A stretch of DNA of 64,000 nt. It comes from Nostoc sp. 'Lobaria pulmonaria (5183) cyanobiont'. Its GTDB lineage: Bacteria; Cyanobacteriota; Cyanobacteriia; Cyanobacteriales; Nostocaceae. Under the pieces are notes generated by a model. That model saw nothing but the letters and a program-made list of their open reading frames with translations, searched no databases and was not told the origin of the DNA. This document shows positions 8,905 through 17,696 of this stretch, piece by piece. The position numbers and the translations under genes were made by a program. The stretch's first letter is position 1. Every line of letters begins with the position of its first letter. The stretch lies in contig NZ_CP026692.1 in assembly GCF_002949795.1 (NCBI RefSeq), forward strand, positions 2,539,501 to 2,603,500, written 5' to 3'.

Positions 8905-8933
8905 CAAACAGCATCCAATGTTACTAATACCCC

Positions 8934-9434
8934 TTACTCGTTTTTCCATTGCTCGCGAGGTGGTAAGGCGTCATGGTTAGATTGAAACGCACCCGCAGGA
9001 GCATAAATATCACTACTCAAAGCCTCTCCCGTCTCAGCGTCGATAATCGTTGTAATGGTAGCGCGATCAAAGTGACCGGCGCGGGGAATTGTAAAATCTG
9101 TTAATTCCGTAATCAATTCGTACACTAATCGATTGCTGGATATCTCTGGATTTTGGGACTCTACACCAACCACTTTTTTAGAGGTGGCTAAATATTCGCC
9201 AAAATGCACAAGTTTGATGGATTTAATCACAGCTTTTTTGTTGACCCAGGCAAGAATTTTAGCTTGTGGAATCAATTTGTCAGCAGTCAACGTACTGTTG
9301 TCTCTTAGCTTAATAGTAGTTGGTTTAGGAGTAGTTACAGGTTTAACTAGTTGTCTGGATGGTACGGGTTGAGCTTGTGTGTATCCCACAGGAATCAAAA
9401 GTGCTAACAAACCGCCAATTACAAATTTCTTCAT
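8934..9434 (-). CDS. Small secreted protein of unknown function
   Basis: The predicted product from ATG 9434 is 166 residues: a classical signal peptide (MKKFVIGGLLALLIPVGYTQAQ, split here as MKKFVIGG, then LLALLIPVGYTQAQ) followed by a basic, proline-rich region and a soluble domain. I prefer ATG 9434 to a TTG at 9452 because it places the Lys-rich n-region at the start. The mature part has segments VVGVESQNPEISSNR and AGHFDRATITTIIDAETGEA but no motif I can assign. The stop of the broken methyltransferase gene (9449) is just upstream on the same strand, so the two were probably close neighbours before decay. It is probably periplasmic or extracellular. Confidence 0.6.
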   Translation of the reverse strand: MKKFVIGGLLALLIPVGYTQAQPVPSRQLVKPVTTPKPTTIKLRDNSTLTADKLIPQAKILAWVNKKAVIKSIKLVHFGEYLATSKKVVGVESQNPEISSNRLVYELITELTDFTIPRAGHFDRATITTIIDAETGEALSSDIYAPAGAFQSNHDALPPREQWKNE

Positions 9435-9448
9435 GAAACCACTTGTAA

Positions 9449-9836
9449 TCAATAAACTTTTTGTCCCACAACTTCACACCAAGCTTGAGCAAGAAATCCA
9501 TCTGGGTGCTGACTCCATTGTCGCAAAGCATGGCTCATTGAAGTGTAAAGCATAAATATTCCCCTCCAGAAAATTAGCATTACTGACACCTTGGGTGAAA
9601 GCACTCTCAGCAGCTATCCGAATTTGAGACGCTTCTGTGTCAATACCTGTAAGCGTACCAGGGGCAATGACTTTTGCTAAACCCAAAGCGATCGCACCAG
9701 GGCCGCAACCACAATCTAGTAATTTCATCCCTAGACGTAAATAAGGCGTAAAAAAAGCAGCATGAGTATCTACGCTGCGATTTGCCATAAAATTCGTCGC
9801 ATTGCTCGAATAACCTGGAGTATACTTTTCCGGCAT
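9449..9836 (-). pseudogene. SAM-dependent methyltransferase with internal deletion
   Basis: The gene starts well (ATG 9836, MPEKYTPGYSSNATNFMANR) and contains the SAM-binding glycine motif LLDCGCGPGAIALGLA and the acidic residue after the next strand (LTGIDTE). After NIYALHFNEPCF the expected catalytic middle is missing. The original C-terminus can still be read in a shifted frame, with HPDGFLAQAWCEVVGQK and a TGA at 9449-9451. So an internal piece of about 130-150 codons has been lost with a frameshift at the join. The family is a class I methyltransferase of the ubiE/type-11 kind; its substrate is unknown. Confidence 0.75.
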
Positions 9837-9939
9837 AGCTTTGACTCCCTGCAATATCTGTACGAGTATCATCAGCAGGGAATTTTCAGATGTCCAATAT
9901 ATATTTAGATAAAATTGAAACTTATAAAATATCAAAAAA

Positions 9940-10818
9940 ATGGAACTGCGACATCTGCGCTACTTTATTGCTGTAGCTGAAGAACTGCACTTCAGTAGAG
10001 CCGCCGAGCGACTGCACATTGCTCAACCGCCCTTAAGTCAGCAAATTCAGCAATTAGAGGCGCAATTGGGGGTAGAACTGTTTCAGCGCAAAACTAAGCG
10101 ACAGGTACAGCTAACCGAAGCTGGGCAAGTTTTTTTGCAAGAAGCTTATCAACTTTTAGCTCAACTGGAAAAAGCAATTGAGTTGACTCAACGGACGGGA
10201 AGAGGTGAGAAGGGACAACTACGAATCGGGTTTACCAGTTTGGTAACTTATGATTTGCTTCCTGTGATTTTGCGGCGGTTCCGAGAACAGTTTCCAGAAG
10301 TAGAGTTAGTATTGCAGGAATTAACCACAACTCAGCAGGAACAAGCGCTACAGGAACGCCGCATCCATGTAGGCTTTGCCCATCCACCTTTAGAAGACAA
10401 CACACTTAATCAAGAATGCATTCAGCAAGAAGCTTTAATTGTGGCCATGTTAAAAACTCATCCCTTAGCTGAACAAGAAAAGATTTCAGTGCGATCGCTA
10501 GTAAACGAAAACTTTATCATGTTCCCTCGCCATTTGGGGCCGGGACTGTACGACCAAATCGTGAGTCTTTGTCAGCAAGGAAATTTCAGTCCAAAAGTGA
10601 CTCAAGAAGCGATTCAGATGCAGACGATTATCGGATTGGTTTCAGCGGGAATGGGGATTGCGATCGCACCGTCTTCATTGCAAAATCTTCAAAGAACTGG
10701 TGTAGTTTATCGAACTCTAGAAGAGAAAACACCACTAGTAGAAACAGCTATAGTGTGGCGGGAACAAGATATGACACCTGTACTAAGGGAATTTCTACAA
10801 GTTGTCATAAGTAGTTAA
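9940..10818 (+). CDS. LysR-family transcriptional regulator
   Basis: The 292-residue protein begins with a typical LysR winged helix (MELRHLRYFIAVAEELHFSR, then AAERLHIAQPPLSQQIQQLE). A linker helix and a periplasmic-binding-protein-like effector domain follow (about 90-292). It resembles the BenM/CatM/CbbR group, whose members sense small aromatic or organic acids. It reads away from the broken methyltransferase, 104 bp apart, the classic arrangement for a LysR regulator and its target; the target now being a pseudogene, the regulator may be orphaned. Effector and regulon are unknown. Confidence 0.85.
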   Translation: MELRHLRYFIAVAEELHFSRAAERLHIAQPPLSQQIQQLEAQLGVELFQRKTKRQVQLTEAGQVFLQEAYQLLAQLEKAIELTQRTGRGEKGQLRIGFTSLVTYDLLPVILRRFREQFPEVELVLQELTTTQQEQALQERRIHVGFAHPPLEDNTLNQECIQQEALIVAMLKTHPLAEQEKISVRSLVNENFIMFPRHLGPGLYDQIVSLCQQGNFSPKVTQEAIQMQTIIGLVSAGMGIAIAPSSLQNLQRTGVVYRTLEEKTPLVETAIVWREQDMTPVLREFLQVVISS

Positions 10819-10949
10819 CTAGCACCATAGTGATTTTATCTAAGTTGGTGGAAAATAGGGCGATCGCAGTCCTCATTTCTCCACAACAATTGCCTACCTT
10901 TATTGCCCAACCGATTAGTCAACAATATCTACCCTTGATCCACCCAAAG

Positions 10950-11699
10950 TTACAAAATTTGATGAATACTCTCTACAACCTGCTCAAGAAAATCAACTGT
11001 ATCACCAACCATTGATTCGTCGATATACCAGCGATTACCTATGTTGAGGGTAGGATCTATATCTGCTTCATGAGCAATTTTGTTTCTGCGATCCACAATT
11101 AAAGTAAGTTGTTGCTTAATATCTTTAGGAGGTTTACCCATTTTGGTAGCAACCTCATCCCACAATTTTTTATCAGAAATTTGCCTAATTGCATCAGCTA
11201 TTTTGTCAGGCTGCTGAAAGCTTTGATAACTTAGACGTTCTCGAATCTCATCTTCTAACCATGAAGTATTATTTAATCTATTTAAAATACTATTTGATAT
11301 AGCTGGAATTAAACCAGAAATAGTATGAGACTGCTGTAAAAAGTTAGCTCCATAAACCTGCTGTATATCACTCTCTATCCAAGAGGCGATATCTATGGCT
11401 ATTCTTCTATCCTCACGAGCGCTTCCTAAGGAAACTTGAAAACGAGAAAAGGCTGATTGAGTGGTATTAGCTGAAGACACTGGTTCAGCACGTTGTCCTC
11501 GATGAATTTCCAGCATACCCAACGTGACAACCTCATGGATATAATAATCCAAGGCACTAATAGTTAGCACTAGTGCAGCTCTTAAAATGTCTGAAAGATC
11601 CAGTGCAGCAGTAGCTTGAGCCTTAACGGAAGTATGAAGAGCAATCAGATCCCGAACACGCTCAATACTAATGCGAAATTGGTCAAGCGCTGACTGCAT
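10950..11699 (-). CDS. HEPN-domain protein, likely RNase (RiboL-PSP-HEPN/MAE_28990-like)
   Basis: The predicted 249-residue protein is mostly helical. Near the C-terminus (about 205-210) is RNKIAH, which fits the HEPN catalytic motif R-N-xxx-H of RNases in toxin-antitoxin, abortive infection and CRISPR Cas13-type systems. The N-terminal part has a long helix ending in SALDYYIHEVVTLG, as in the RiboL-PSP-HEPN and MAE_28990-type groups. ATG 11699 is preferred over a TTG at 11717. Either start overlaps the 3' end of the ParA-like gene, so the two are translationally coupled and should act together. If toxic, its control must come from the ParA-like partner or elsewhere. The subfamily assignment is tentative; the HEPN motif is directly visible. 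Confidence 0.65.
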   Translation of the reverse strand: MQSALDQFRISIERVRDLIALHTSVKAQATAALDLSDILRAALVLTISALDYYIHEVVTLGMLEIHRGQRAEPVSSANTTQSAFSRFQVSLGSAREDRRIAIDIASWIESDIQQVYGANFLQQSHTISGLIPAISNSILNRLNNTSWLEDEIRERLSYQSFQQPDKIADAIRQISDKKLWDEVATKMGKPPKDIKQQLTLIVDRRNKIAHEADIDPTLNIGNRWYIDESMVGDTVDFLEQVVESIHQIL

Positions 11700-12792
11700 A
11701 AGTGGATGATAATGCAATAATTTTATCTGCTAAATCAGAAAAAGTTTCTCTAAATTCATTTTGCTTTCTTTGATTAGCTTCTAATATTACGCCTTTCTGG
11801 TTTAATTGTTCAGATGTTAGAGCATGAACTGGTGTACTGTGTACCACTGATAGAGCAATTAAGCTGTTAGAATAAGGAATTTTTGTCAGGGTAAAACTAT
11901 CATTCATATCCTGCTCGGTATAGACTTGCTTTGGTAATAACAGATTATTTTGTTCTAGAACTGGTACTAATTTATGAGTAACTGTATTCTCTATTTTTTG
12001 TATCCATGTTTGAAATGCTGCTGTTTCTTTACCCCTAATAATTCTATAGTTTTGAACTATAGTTCCTAAAAATTTCAAGGTAAATTCTGGAAATGGATAA
12101 ACAGCTTCCTTTAATATAGGGTTTGCACTTGCTATCCTTGCCCAAGCACACCACTTTGATAAAATTCTAGACAGAGAATCAATTGCCATCACAGAGATAA
12201 AATCAGCATTTGTAGGCACTAAGAAAAAGTCACTTGTCATCAGCAAATTCTGATTGATTGCTCCTAAACTTGGACTCATATCAATCAGAATATAGTCAGC
12301 ATTAAATTTATTAGCAGTTTTTTCCAAGAGATCAGAAATAGCACCTGGCAAGTTTTTGAGTGTCTGAATTGATCCACTGACTTCCTGCGCGATACCTAAT
12401 GTTACTTCGTATTCAGCAAAGCCTACATGACCAGGTAATAAAAATAAACCTTCTTGTCCTTCTATCGGAATACAATCTACAGCTTCAATAGCCCGTGGCT
12501 GTGACTCAAAAGCAGGAGCCAAGCCAGTTTTTATATTTGAATGTGTGTTGTAGATGTTTTCTATTCTTGCTTCGTCATCTTCAGTTTCTTCTTTTAGAGC
12601 TATTCCTGTTAGATTACATTGAGGATCAGTATCTACAAGGATAACTCTCTTACCCTTTGAAGCAAGCATCCAACCTAAGTTAAAAGTCGTTGTGGTCTTA
12701 CTGACATCACCTTTATGATTGAACAAGGCAATTTTGTGAACCATCTTATTTTGCTTTTGATACTTCTGAAATCTTTTGAACACAGGTATCAT
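11683..12792 (-). CDS. ParA/MinD-like P-loop ATPase with altered Walker A motif, partner of the HEPN gene
   Basis: The 369-residue protein has the ParA layout: deviant Walker A (NHKGDVSKTTTTFNLGW), Walker A' (VILVDTDPQCNLTG) and Walker B (YILIDMSPSLGAINQN). In most relatives the first motif reads KGGVxKTT; here the second glycine is Asp, and the glycine before the catalytic lysine is Ser, the latter also found in part of this subfamily. An insertion after PQCNLTG and a long helical C-terminus set it apart from plasmid partition ParA. There is no parB next to it; the downstream HEPN gene overlaps its end. ATG 12792 is the longest start, while ATG 12744 (MVHKIALF) would begin right at the domain. 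It may sense a signal and control the HEPN RNase; that is inference. Confidence 0.7.
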   Translation of the reverse strand: MIPVFKRFQKYQKQNKMVHKIALFNHKGDVSKTTTTFNLGWMLASKGKRVILVDTDPQCNLTGIALKEETEDDEARIENIYNTHSNIKTGLAPAFESQPRAIEAVDCIPIEGQEGLFLLPGHVGFAEYEVTLGIAQEVSGSIQTLKNLPGAISDLLEKTANKFNADYILIDMSPSLGAINQNLLMTSDFFLVPTNADFISVMAIDSLSRILSKWCAWARIASANPILKEAVYPFPEFTLKFLGTIVQNYRIIRGKETAAFQTWIQKIENTVTHKLVPVLEQNNLLLPKQVYTEQDMNDSFTLTKIPYSNSLIALSVVHSTPVHALTSEQLNQKGVILEANQRKQNEFRETFSDLADKIIALSSTYAVSA

Positions 12793-12889
12793 TTCAGAAC
12801 CTGTATGACTTAAATATAGCTTCTAAAAAGCTTACAGAATAGTAAGTTAATCGTGTTTTGAAGCAACTAGGAGAAATAGAGGAAGAAAA

Positions 12890-13120
12890 ATGAACGATCG
12901 CTACAGTATGGTAATTCAATGGTCAGATGAGGATAATTGCTACTTAGTACACTTACCCGAATTCCCTTGGCAGCAATTCCACACTTATGGCAAGACTTAT
13001 GAAGAAGCCGCTAAACATGGACATGAAGTGATTGAATCTCTGATTGAATGGTATGGAGAGCAAGAAAAACCTCTGCCAGAACCAATTACTTTTCCTCAGA
13101 AACCGTTAAAAGTGGCTTAA
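12890..13120 (+). CDS. HicB-family antitoxin-like protein (no HicA neighbour)
   Basis: The 76-residue protein has the HicB fold signature: a strand YSMVIQWSDEDNCYLVHLPEF, given here in two parts (YSMVIQWSDEDN and CYLVHLPEF), then TYGKTYEEAAKHGHEVIESL. It lacks the C-terminal HTH or RHH extension found in longer HicB antitoxins. A Shine-Dalgarno-like GAGGAAG precedes the ATG. HicB normally pairs with the small RNA-binding toxin HicA, but there is no HicA-like frame in the 97 bp before or the 60 bp after it. It diverges from the ParA-like/HEPN pair. It is either an orphan or works with an unrelated partner nearby. Confidence 0.8.
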   Translation: MNDRYSMVIQWSDEDNCYLVHLPEFPWQQFHTYGKTYEEAAKHGHEVIESLIEWYGEQEKPLPEPITFPQKPLKVA

Positions 13121-13181
13121 ATATTTTTAGATGCTTTGCACAAGTAAGGCGATATGTCCGATGGGCTACGCCTACGCACCC

Positions 13182-13799
13182 TTACCCCAATCCCTCAAAA
13201 TTAGCACTTTCCCCTTCCGACTCAACAGGCTCAAACTTCACCTTCTTGTATAAATCCTCTAGGGAAATCTCAAATGGTACAGTTACAAGTGCGATCGCTT
13301 CATCTTCTTCATCATATTCACGAAGCGTCCATTGCTTTTTCCCAGTTTTGGAAAATTGCTCTACATGAATCCGAGTTTGATTAATTAATAGATATTCTTG
13401 GAAAGTGGAAATAGTTCGGTAAGCCTGAAATTTATCCTCGCGATCGTAGTTTTTAGTAGATTTAGACAAAACCTCAACAATAACTTGGGGATTTGTAATA
13501 ATATCTGTACGGTTGTTGAAAAATTCTGGTTCACAGGCTATTACTGTCACATCTGGATACGTGTAGATACGCTTTTGGTGTATCCACAGACGCATATCGC
13601 TATTAAACACTTCGTATTCTTGTTGTCTGAACGCGAAGTTTAACACAGCATAGAAATTACCAGCTATACGATTGTGATTTGCTGTTCCACCCGCCATAGA
13701 AATTATTTGCCCGTCAATGTATTCACTTTTGTAGTCAGCAGCTTCTTCTAGCTCTAAATATTCCTCTGGGGTATAGTATCGCTTTTCTGTTATTTGCAT
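13182..13799 (-). CDS. Uma2-family (DUF820) putative restriction-endonuclease-like protein
   Basis: The product from ATG 13799 is 205 residues; the TTG upstream adds only six. Uma2 proteins have the PD-(D/E)xK fold and are hugely expanded in cyanobacteria. Visible family signatures are the start YTPEEYLELEE, YIDGQIISMAGGT, then TYPDVTVIACEPEF and VEVLSKSTKNYDREDK, which together carry the conserved D...EVL..K residues. The true role is unsettled; many are found near mobile elements. This copy looks intact, unlike the fragment at 27151-27324. It ends inside a region with an interspersed repeat and reads toward the HicB gene. Confidence 0.85.
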   Translation of the reverse strand: MQITEKRYYTPEEYLELEEAADYKSEYIDGQIISMAGGTANHNRIAGNFYAVLNFAFRQQEYEVFNSDMRLWIHQKRIYTYPDVTVIACEPEFFNNRTDIITNPQVIVEVLSKSTKNYDREDKFQAYRTISTFQEYLLINQTRIHVEQFSKTGKKQWTLREYDEEDEAIALVTVPFEISLEDLYKKVKFEPVESEGESANFEGLG

Positions 13800-13916
13800 A
13801 GTTCTATCGGGTAGCAATGTTTAAGATACGGAGCGTCTACGCACTAAAGATATTTGACCCATGTTTACCGAACAGTTTAACGTGGTTGGATAGAGGTGTT
13901 ATGTACTTTGTAAAAA

Positions 13917-13952
13917 GTGAACGTAGGCGCAGCTCGCCGTAGGCATCGCTAT
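13917..13952. repeat. Interspersed palindromic repeat fragment
   Basis: The sequence AACGTAGGCGCAGCTCGCC followed by GTAGGCATCGC belongs to the GTAGGC/GCCTAC class of short repeats seen also near 13157 and 27250. It has partial inverted symmetry. It lies between the Uma2 and ABC exporter genes. Confidence 0.5.
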
Positions 13953-13986
13953 CTAAAATTCACAAAGTAACTGTTAGCTTCCTTTC

Positions 13987-15744
13987 CTACTGATAACCAG
14001 CTGCTTGTAACTTAAATAACTTGGCATAACGTCCTCGTACCTGTAATAATTCTTCGTGAGTTCCCTGTTCTATAACTTCCCCGTTTTCTATAACTACGAT
14101 TTTGTCAGCCATCCGTACCGTTGAGAAGCGATGGGAAATCAAAAGTACCATCTGATTTTGAGTAATAGCGCGAAAATGATTGAAAATCTCAAACTCAGCT
14201 TGGGCATCTATTGCTGATGTTGGTTCATCTAACACCAAGATATCTGCTTGCGATCGCATAAAAGCACGAGATAAAGCAATTTTCTGCCATTGTCCCCCCG
14301 AAAGTTCCTGTCCTCCCTTAAACCAACGACCAAGTTGAGTTTGGAAGCTTTGGGGTAATTGGTCAATAAAAGATTGGGCCATGCCTTTTTCAGCAGCAAT
14401 TTGCCAATAGGTTTTGTTTTCGAGATGTTCTACATCGCCCACGCCAATATTCTCCCCCACAGTGAACTGGTAGCGGACAAAGTTCTGAAAAATCACACCA
14501 ATCCGACGACGCAACACATCCACATCCCATTCCTGCAAGTCCAAGCCATCTAAGAAAATTCGCCCAGAGTCCGGGGTGTAAAGTCGGGTAAGTAGTTTGA
14601 TTAAAGTAGTCTTACCGGAACCGTTTTCACCGACAATTGCCAGTTTCTCTCTGGGTTTCAAGTGTAGCGAAATGTTTCTCAACGCTGGCTTAGAACTTCC
14701 TGGATAAGTAAATGATACGTTCTCAAAACGGATACCATCTTGGGAATTTAAACCAATGGTTGCTTTACCCCAAGATTTTGGTACTTCCTCTTCCAAAAAA
14801 TCATAGAGATTTGATAGATATAGGTTGTCTTCATACATCCCTCCAATAGAAGTGAGGGCATTGGAGAAAGTAGACTGTCCTTGGCGAAACACAGTGAGAT
14901 ACATTGTCATATCTCCCAAGGAAATCTTACCTAGCACTGTTTCCAGGACAATCCAAGCATAAGCTAGGTAAAAAGCACCTGTACTGACTAAACCCAGGAG
15001 ATACCCCCACAATCCTCGCCGCAGAGTCAAATCGCGGTCTTCACCATAGAGTTGTTCAAACAGGTTGCGGTAACGTTCTAGCAGCATCTCTCCCAGCTGG
15101 TAGAGTTTGACTTCTGTGACAAAATCTTCTCTTGCTAGCAGATTTTCTAAGTAGTTTTGTTGACGAGTTTCTGGCGCACGCCAACTAAACAAGCGAAAGC
15201 CTTCTCCAGCAAACTTTGTTTCCGCAATAAATACAGGCATAGCTGCCAAAACCAGTACCACCACCGCCCAAACTGAGAAATTTACTAGCAAAATCCCGTA
15301 GGTAATCAGGGAAAGGGCACTTTGCACCAATCCAAAGGTGCGATTTACTAAGGATAGGGGACGAACTGATGCTTCTCTGCGGGCATTGGTCAACTTGTCA
15401 TAAAATTCTGAGTCTTCAAACTGCCTAAGATCCAGTGTCAGCGCCTTTTCTAAGATGAGTACATTCACTCGCTGACCCATTAGCGCCCGCAATAACGATT
15501 GACAAATGATGATTCCCCGTTGACCGCCTGCTAGTAAAATTACAGCGATCGCTTCTAATCCTACATAAAATAGAGACGGATAAATATTGACAAAACCATT
15601 ATTTTGTGAGTTAACTTGAGATGCAAATACCACTGCATCAACAATTAACTTACTAATGTAGGATATAGCGGCCGGTAAAAGACCAGCTACTAAAGTTAAA
15701 CTTGCCAGAAGAATAGTAAGCGATCGGCTGGTAGTCCATACCAA
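13987..15744 (-). CDS. ABC transporter, fused membrane and ATPase domains (ABCB/MsbA type), probable N-terminal frameshift
   Basis: The 585-residue visible frame has six membrane segments (about 10-310) and one ATPase domain with GENGSGKTT, LSGGQWQKIALSRA, DILVLDEPTSAID and the switch His (LISHRFS). This is a half-size exporter of the lipid/peptide/multidrug group; its substrate is unknown. The start is odd. The frame continues upstream without any ATG, and the only visible start here is TTG. An ATG at 15818 would be in frame only if a tract of nine A residues (15801-15809, minus strand) were ten long. The N-terminal cytosolic segment upstream of TTG (RQSLTVFRYSGRAVTLVW) looks like genuine coding sequence, so the gene probably begins at 15818 with a one-base slip. 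Confidence 0.85.
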   Translation of the reverse strand: MVWTTSRSLTILLASLTLVAGLLPAAISYISKLIVDAVVFASQVNSQNNGFVNIYPSLFYVGLEAIAVILLAGGQRGIIICQSLLRALMGQRVNVLILEKALTLDLRQFEDSEFYDKLTNARREASVRPLSLVNRTFGLVQSALSLITYGILLVNFSVWAVVVLVLAAMPVFIAETKFAGEGFRLFSWRAPETRQQNYLENLLAREDFVTEVKLYQLGEMLLERYRNLFEQLYGEDRDLTLRRGLWGYLLGLVSTGAFYLAYAWIVLETVLGKISLGDMTMYLTVFRQGQSTFSNALTSIGGMYEDNLYLSNLYDFLEEEVPKSWGKATIGLNSQDGIRFENVSFTYPGSSKPALRNISLHLKPREKLAIVGENGSGKTTLIKLLTRLYTPDSGRIFLDGLDLQEWDVDVLRRRIGVIFQNFVRYQFTVGENIGVGDVEHLENKTYWQIAAEKGMAQSFIDQLPQSFQTQLGRWFKGGQELSGGQWQKIALSRAFMRSQADILVLDEPTSAIDAQAEFEIFNHFRAITQNQMVLLISHRFSTVRMADKIVVIENGEVIEQGTHEELLQVRGRYAKLFKLQAAGYQ

Positions 15745-16009
15745 GGTTACAGCCCGTCCACTGTAGCGGAAAACCGTCAGTGATTGGCGTAGAATATTTC
15801 TTTTTTTTTAATCTTCATCTTTCTTTGCGCGAGATACCCCAGCTTGGGCCGATCTTCCTGACTTTATTTAATCTTTATTAATTTTACCAAAAAATAACTT
15901 AGAACTGAGGAGCCAGAATGACGGGTGTACGACTAAGTGGTGACTCTCATACTTAGGTTAATGGATATTCTGAATTCTGGATTCTGACTCTTGACTCCTG
16001 TTTATATTT

Positions 16010-17140
16010 TTATCCCCACAATCTCCGGCCTGCTTTTCCACTTAATTTTTGGTGAGTATCTTCCAATAAAGCTGGAATATTTAACTTTTCTGGACACCGA
16101 GGCAAACAGTCGCCGCATTCTGTACATCGGTTGCCTTTGATGCCAGGGAACCAGTGACCTGCATTTTCAAACATTCCATAACGATATTGACCATAATCTT
16201 TCATGTCGTATGCTACTGCAAGATTACGTAACCGCAATACCTCTGGAATATTGATATTTTCTGGACAGGGCAAACAAGCATAACATTGGCTACATTTACC
16301 AGTTTTTAAAGCAACTTTTTGGTGATTTTCTAACCTCTGGAAAACAGAATTTTCTGCTGATGTTAACTCTCCATCATCGTCAGCGATTTGCAAAGGTTCC
16401 TTTAATTCATCTGGGTTGGCTGGGCCTATACTCAAAGTAGTAATACGGTTATCGCTAAGTAAAAATCGATAACTTAATTCTAAGGGTGAATACGGAGAAC
16501 AGAGGTCTTTTAAGGTTTGAGGTGGCGTATACAACTGTCCTCCCTTATCAGCAGGGGAAATAATGAAAATGCCCATATCCTTTTCGGCAGCTAGTTGAAT
16601 TGCTGGTGCGTGCCGTTGAAAAAAATAGTAATAATGCAGATAGACAAATTCAAAAAAATCTGTATTGATTGCAGCCTGAATTAACTCTAATGAGCCGTGG
16701 GTGGAAAAACCAACGTGTCGGACTCGTCCATCAGCAACAGCTTCTTCTACAGCTTGCATACAGCCATTTTTGGCTTGTACCCACTCCAAATGTTGCCAAG
16801 TGTTCAAGCCATGAATGCCTAAGCAATCTAAATAATCTAGCTGTAATCGTTCTAGGGATTCGTCGATGCACCGACGCATAGAGTCAGCATCTGCTATGGC
16901 TGGAATTTTGGTAGTGATGTAAAGCTTCGTTCGGGGTACTGACAACCCAGCTTTTAGCATCCTACCAAGAAACTCCTCGCTTTTGCCGTAACCTCTAGCA
17001 GTTTCTAGATGATTAATTCCTAACGCTAAGGCTTGTTCGATGGTCTGGTGAGCATTTTCAAAAGAAGCCAGGTAGCGCATTGTTCCCAAGGAAAAAACCG
17101 AGAGGTGTAAATTCGTTTTTCCAAAGCGTCGGTATTGCAT
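16010..17140 (-). CDS. Aldo/keto reductase with C-terminal 4Fe-4S clusters
   Basis: The 376-residue protein has an AKR barrel followed by a ferredoxin-like tail. Barrel motifs are the N-terminal RRFGKTNLHLSVFSLGTMR, the active-site region LETARGYGKSEEFLG (Glu in place of the usual Asp, as in this subfamily), TTKIPA and the LGIHGL histidine. The tail carries CSQCYACLPCP and CTECGDCLPRCP, two 4Fe-4S sites. This combination suggests electron transfer into the reductase from ferredoxin-like donors; the substrate is unknown. It follows the bifunctional-nuclease gene, separated by a hairpin of STRR repeats. Both genes read left, but the hairpin should make transcription mostly separate. Confidence 0.88.
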   Translation of the reverse strand: MQYRRFGKTNLHLSVFSLGTMRYLASFENAHQTIEQALALGINHLETARGYGKSEEFLGRMLKAGLSVPRTKLYITTKIPAIADADSMRRCIDESLERLQLDYLDCLGIHGLNTWQHLEWVQAKNGCMQAVEEAVADGRVRHVGFSTHGSLELIQAAINTDFFEFVYLHYYYFFQRHAPAIQLAAEKDMGIFIISPADKGGQLYTPPQTLKDLCSPYSPLELSYRFLLSDNRITTLSIGPANPDELKEPLQIADDDGELTSAENSVFQRLENHQKVALKTGKCSQCYACLPCPENINIPEVLRLRNLAVAYDMKDYGQYRYGMFENAGHWFPGIKGNRCTECGDCLPRCPEKLNIPALLEDTHQKLSGKAGRRLWG

Positions 17141-17144
17141 CTTT

Positions 17145-17200
17145 AAAAAGAGTTAGGAGTTGAACCAATTAACTTATAACTCCTAACTCCTAACTTTTTT
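17145..17200. terminator. STRR-built hairpin between DUF151 and aldo/keto reductase genes
   Basis: AGTTAGGAGTT (17151-17161) pairs with AACTCCTAACT further right. The right arm carries two extra AACTCCT heptamers, and T and A tracts lie at both ends. It touches the stop codon of the DUF151 gene and probably terminates it. Confidence 0.65.
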
Positions 17201-17696
17201 AACTGTCGCCATTACCAAAGCGCTTGATCAAATCTTCAGGACGGAGATTGGAAATAAATTCCCGGAAGGCTTGCTGTTCGGCTTCATCTGCATCTCGATC
17301 AACAGGGATGGAAGCATCGGCAATCACTTCTTCCATTACCCAGATGGGGGTATTTGTACGTAGGGCAATGGCGATCGCATCGCTAGGACGCGCGTCAATT
17401 TCCTTTTTGACCTCGCCTTGCTGGACAATTAAAGCTGCATAAAATGTATCCTTTTGCAGGGAATGAATGATCACCTTTTCTAGAGTCATATTCCAAGTCT
17501 CTAGAAGATTCACAATCAGGTCGTGGGTTAAGGGTCTGGGAGGCTTCTGATTCTCCAGTGCGCCCATAATTGCCCTAGCCTGTTCCTGACCGATGTAAAT
17601 TGGCAAAGCCCGCCGATCTGAAGAATCTTTCAAAAGAACGATCGGACTGCGGGTTATGGCATCTAATGCTATGCCAGCAACTTTCATTTCAATCAT
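17199..17696 (-). CDS. Bifunctional nuclease family protein (DUF151/BFN)
   Basis: The 165-residue protein matches the DUF151 family throughout: KVAGIALDAITRSPIVLLKD, then RALPIYIGQEQARAI, RPLTHDL and the block EIDARPSDAIAIALRTNTPI. Plant relatives have RNase/DNase activity linked to stress defence, and the bacterial members are widespread and little studied. It is normal in length with a clear start. It is divergent from the riboflavin synthase gene across a 340-bp gap. Confidence 0.9.
   Translation of the reverse strand: MIEMKVAGIALDAITRSPIVLLKDSSDRRALPIYIGQEQARAIMGALENQKPPRPLTHDLIVNLLETWNMTLEKVIIHSLQKDTFYAALIVQQGEVKKEIDARPSDAIAIALRTNTPIWVMEEVIADASIPVDRDADEAEQQAFREFISNLRPEDLIKRFGNGDS

Noticed and set aside
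10830..11015. 61-residue open frame overlapping the HEPN gene end
   Set aside because: No family signal, and it overlaps a better-supported gene on the other strand.
12793..12889. Missing hicA next to hicB
   Set aside because: I searched both sides for a HicA-like small basic frame with the catalytic His and found none.
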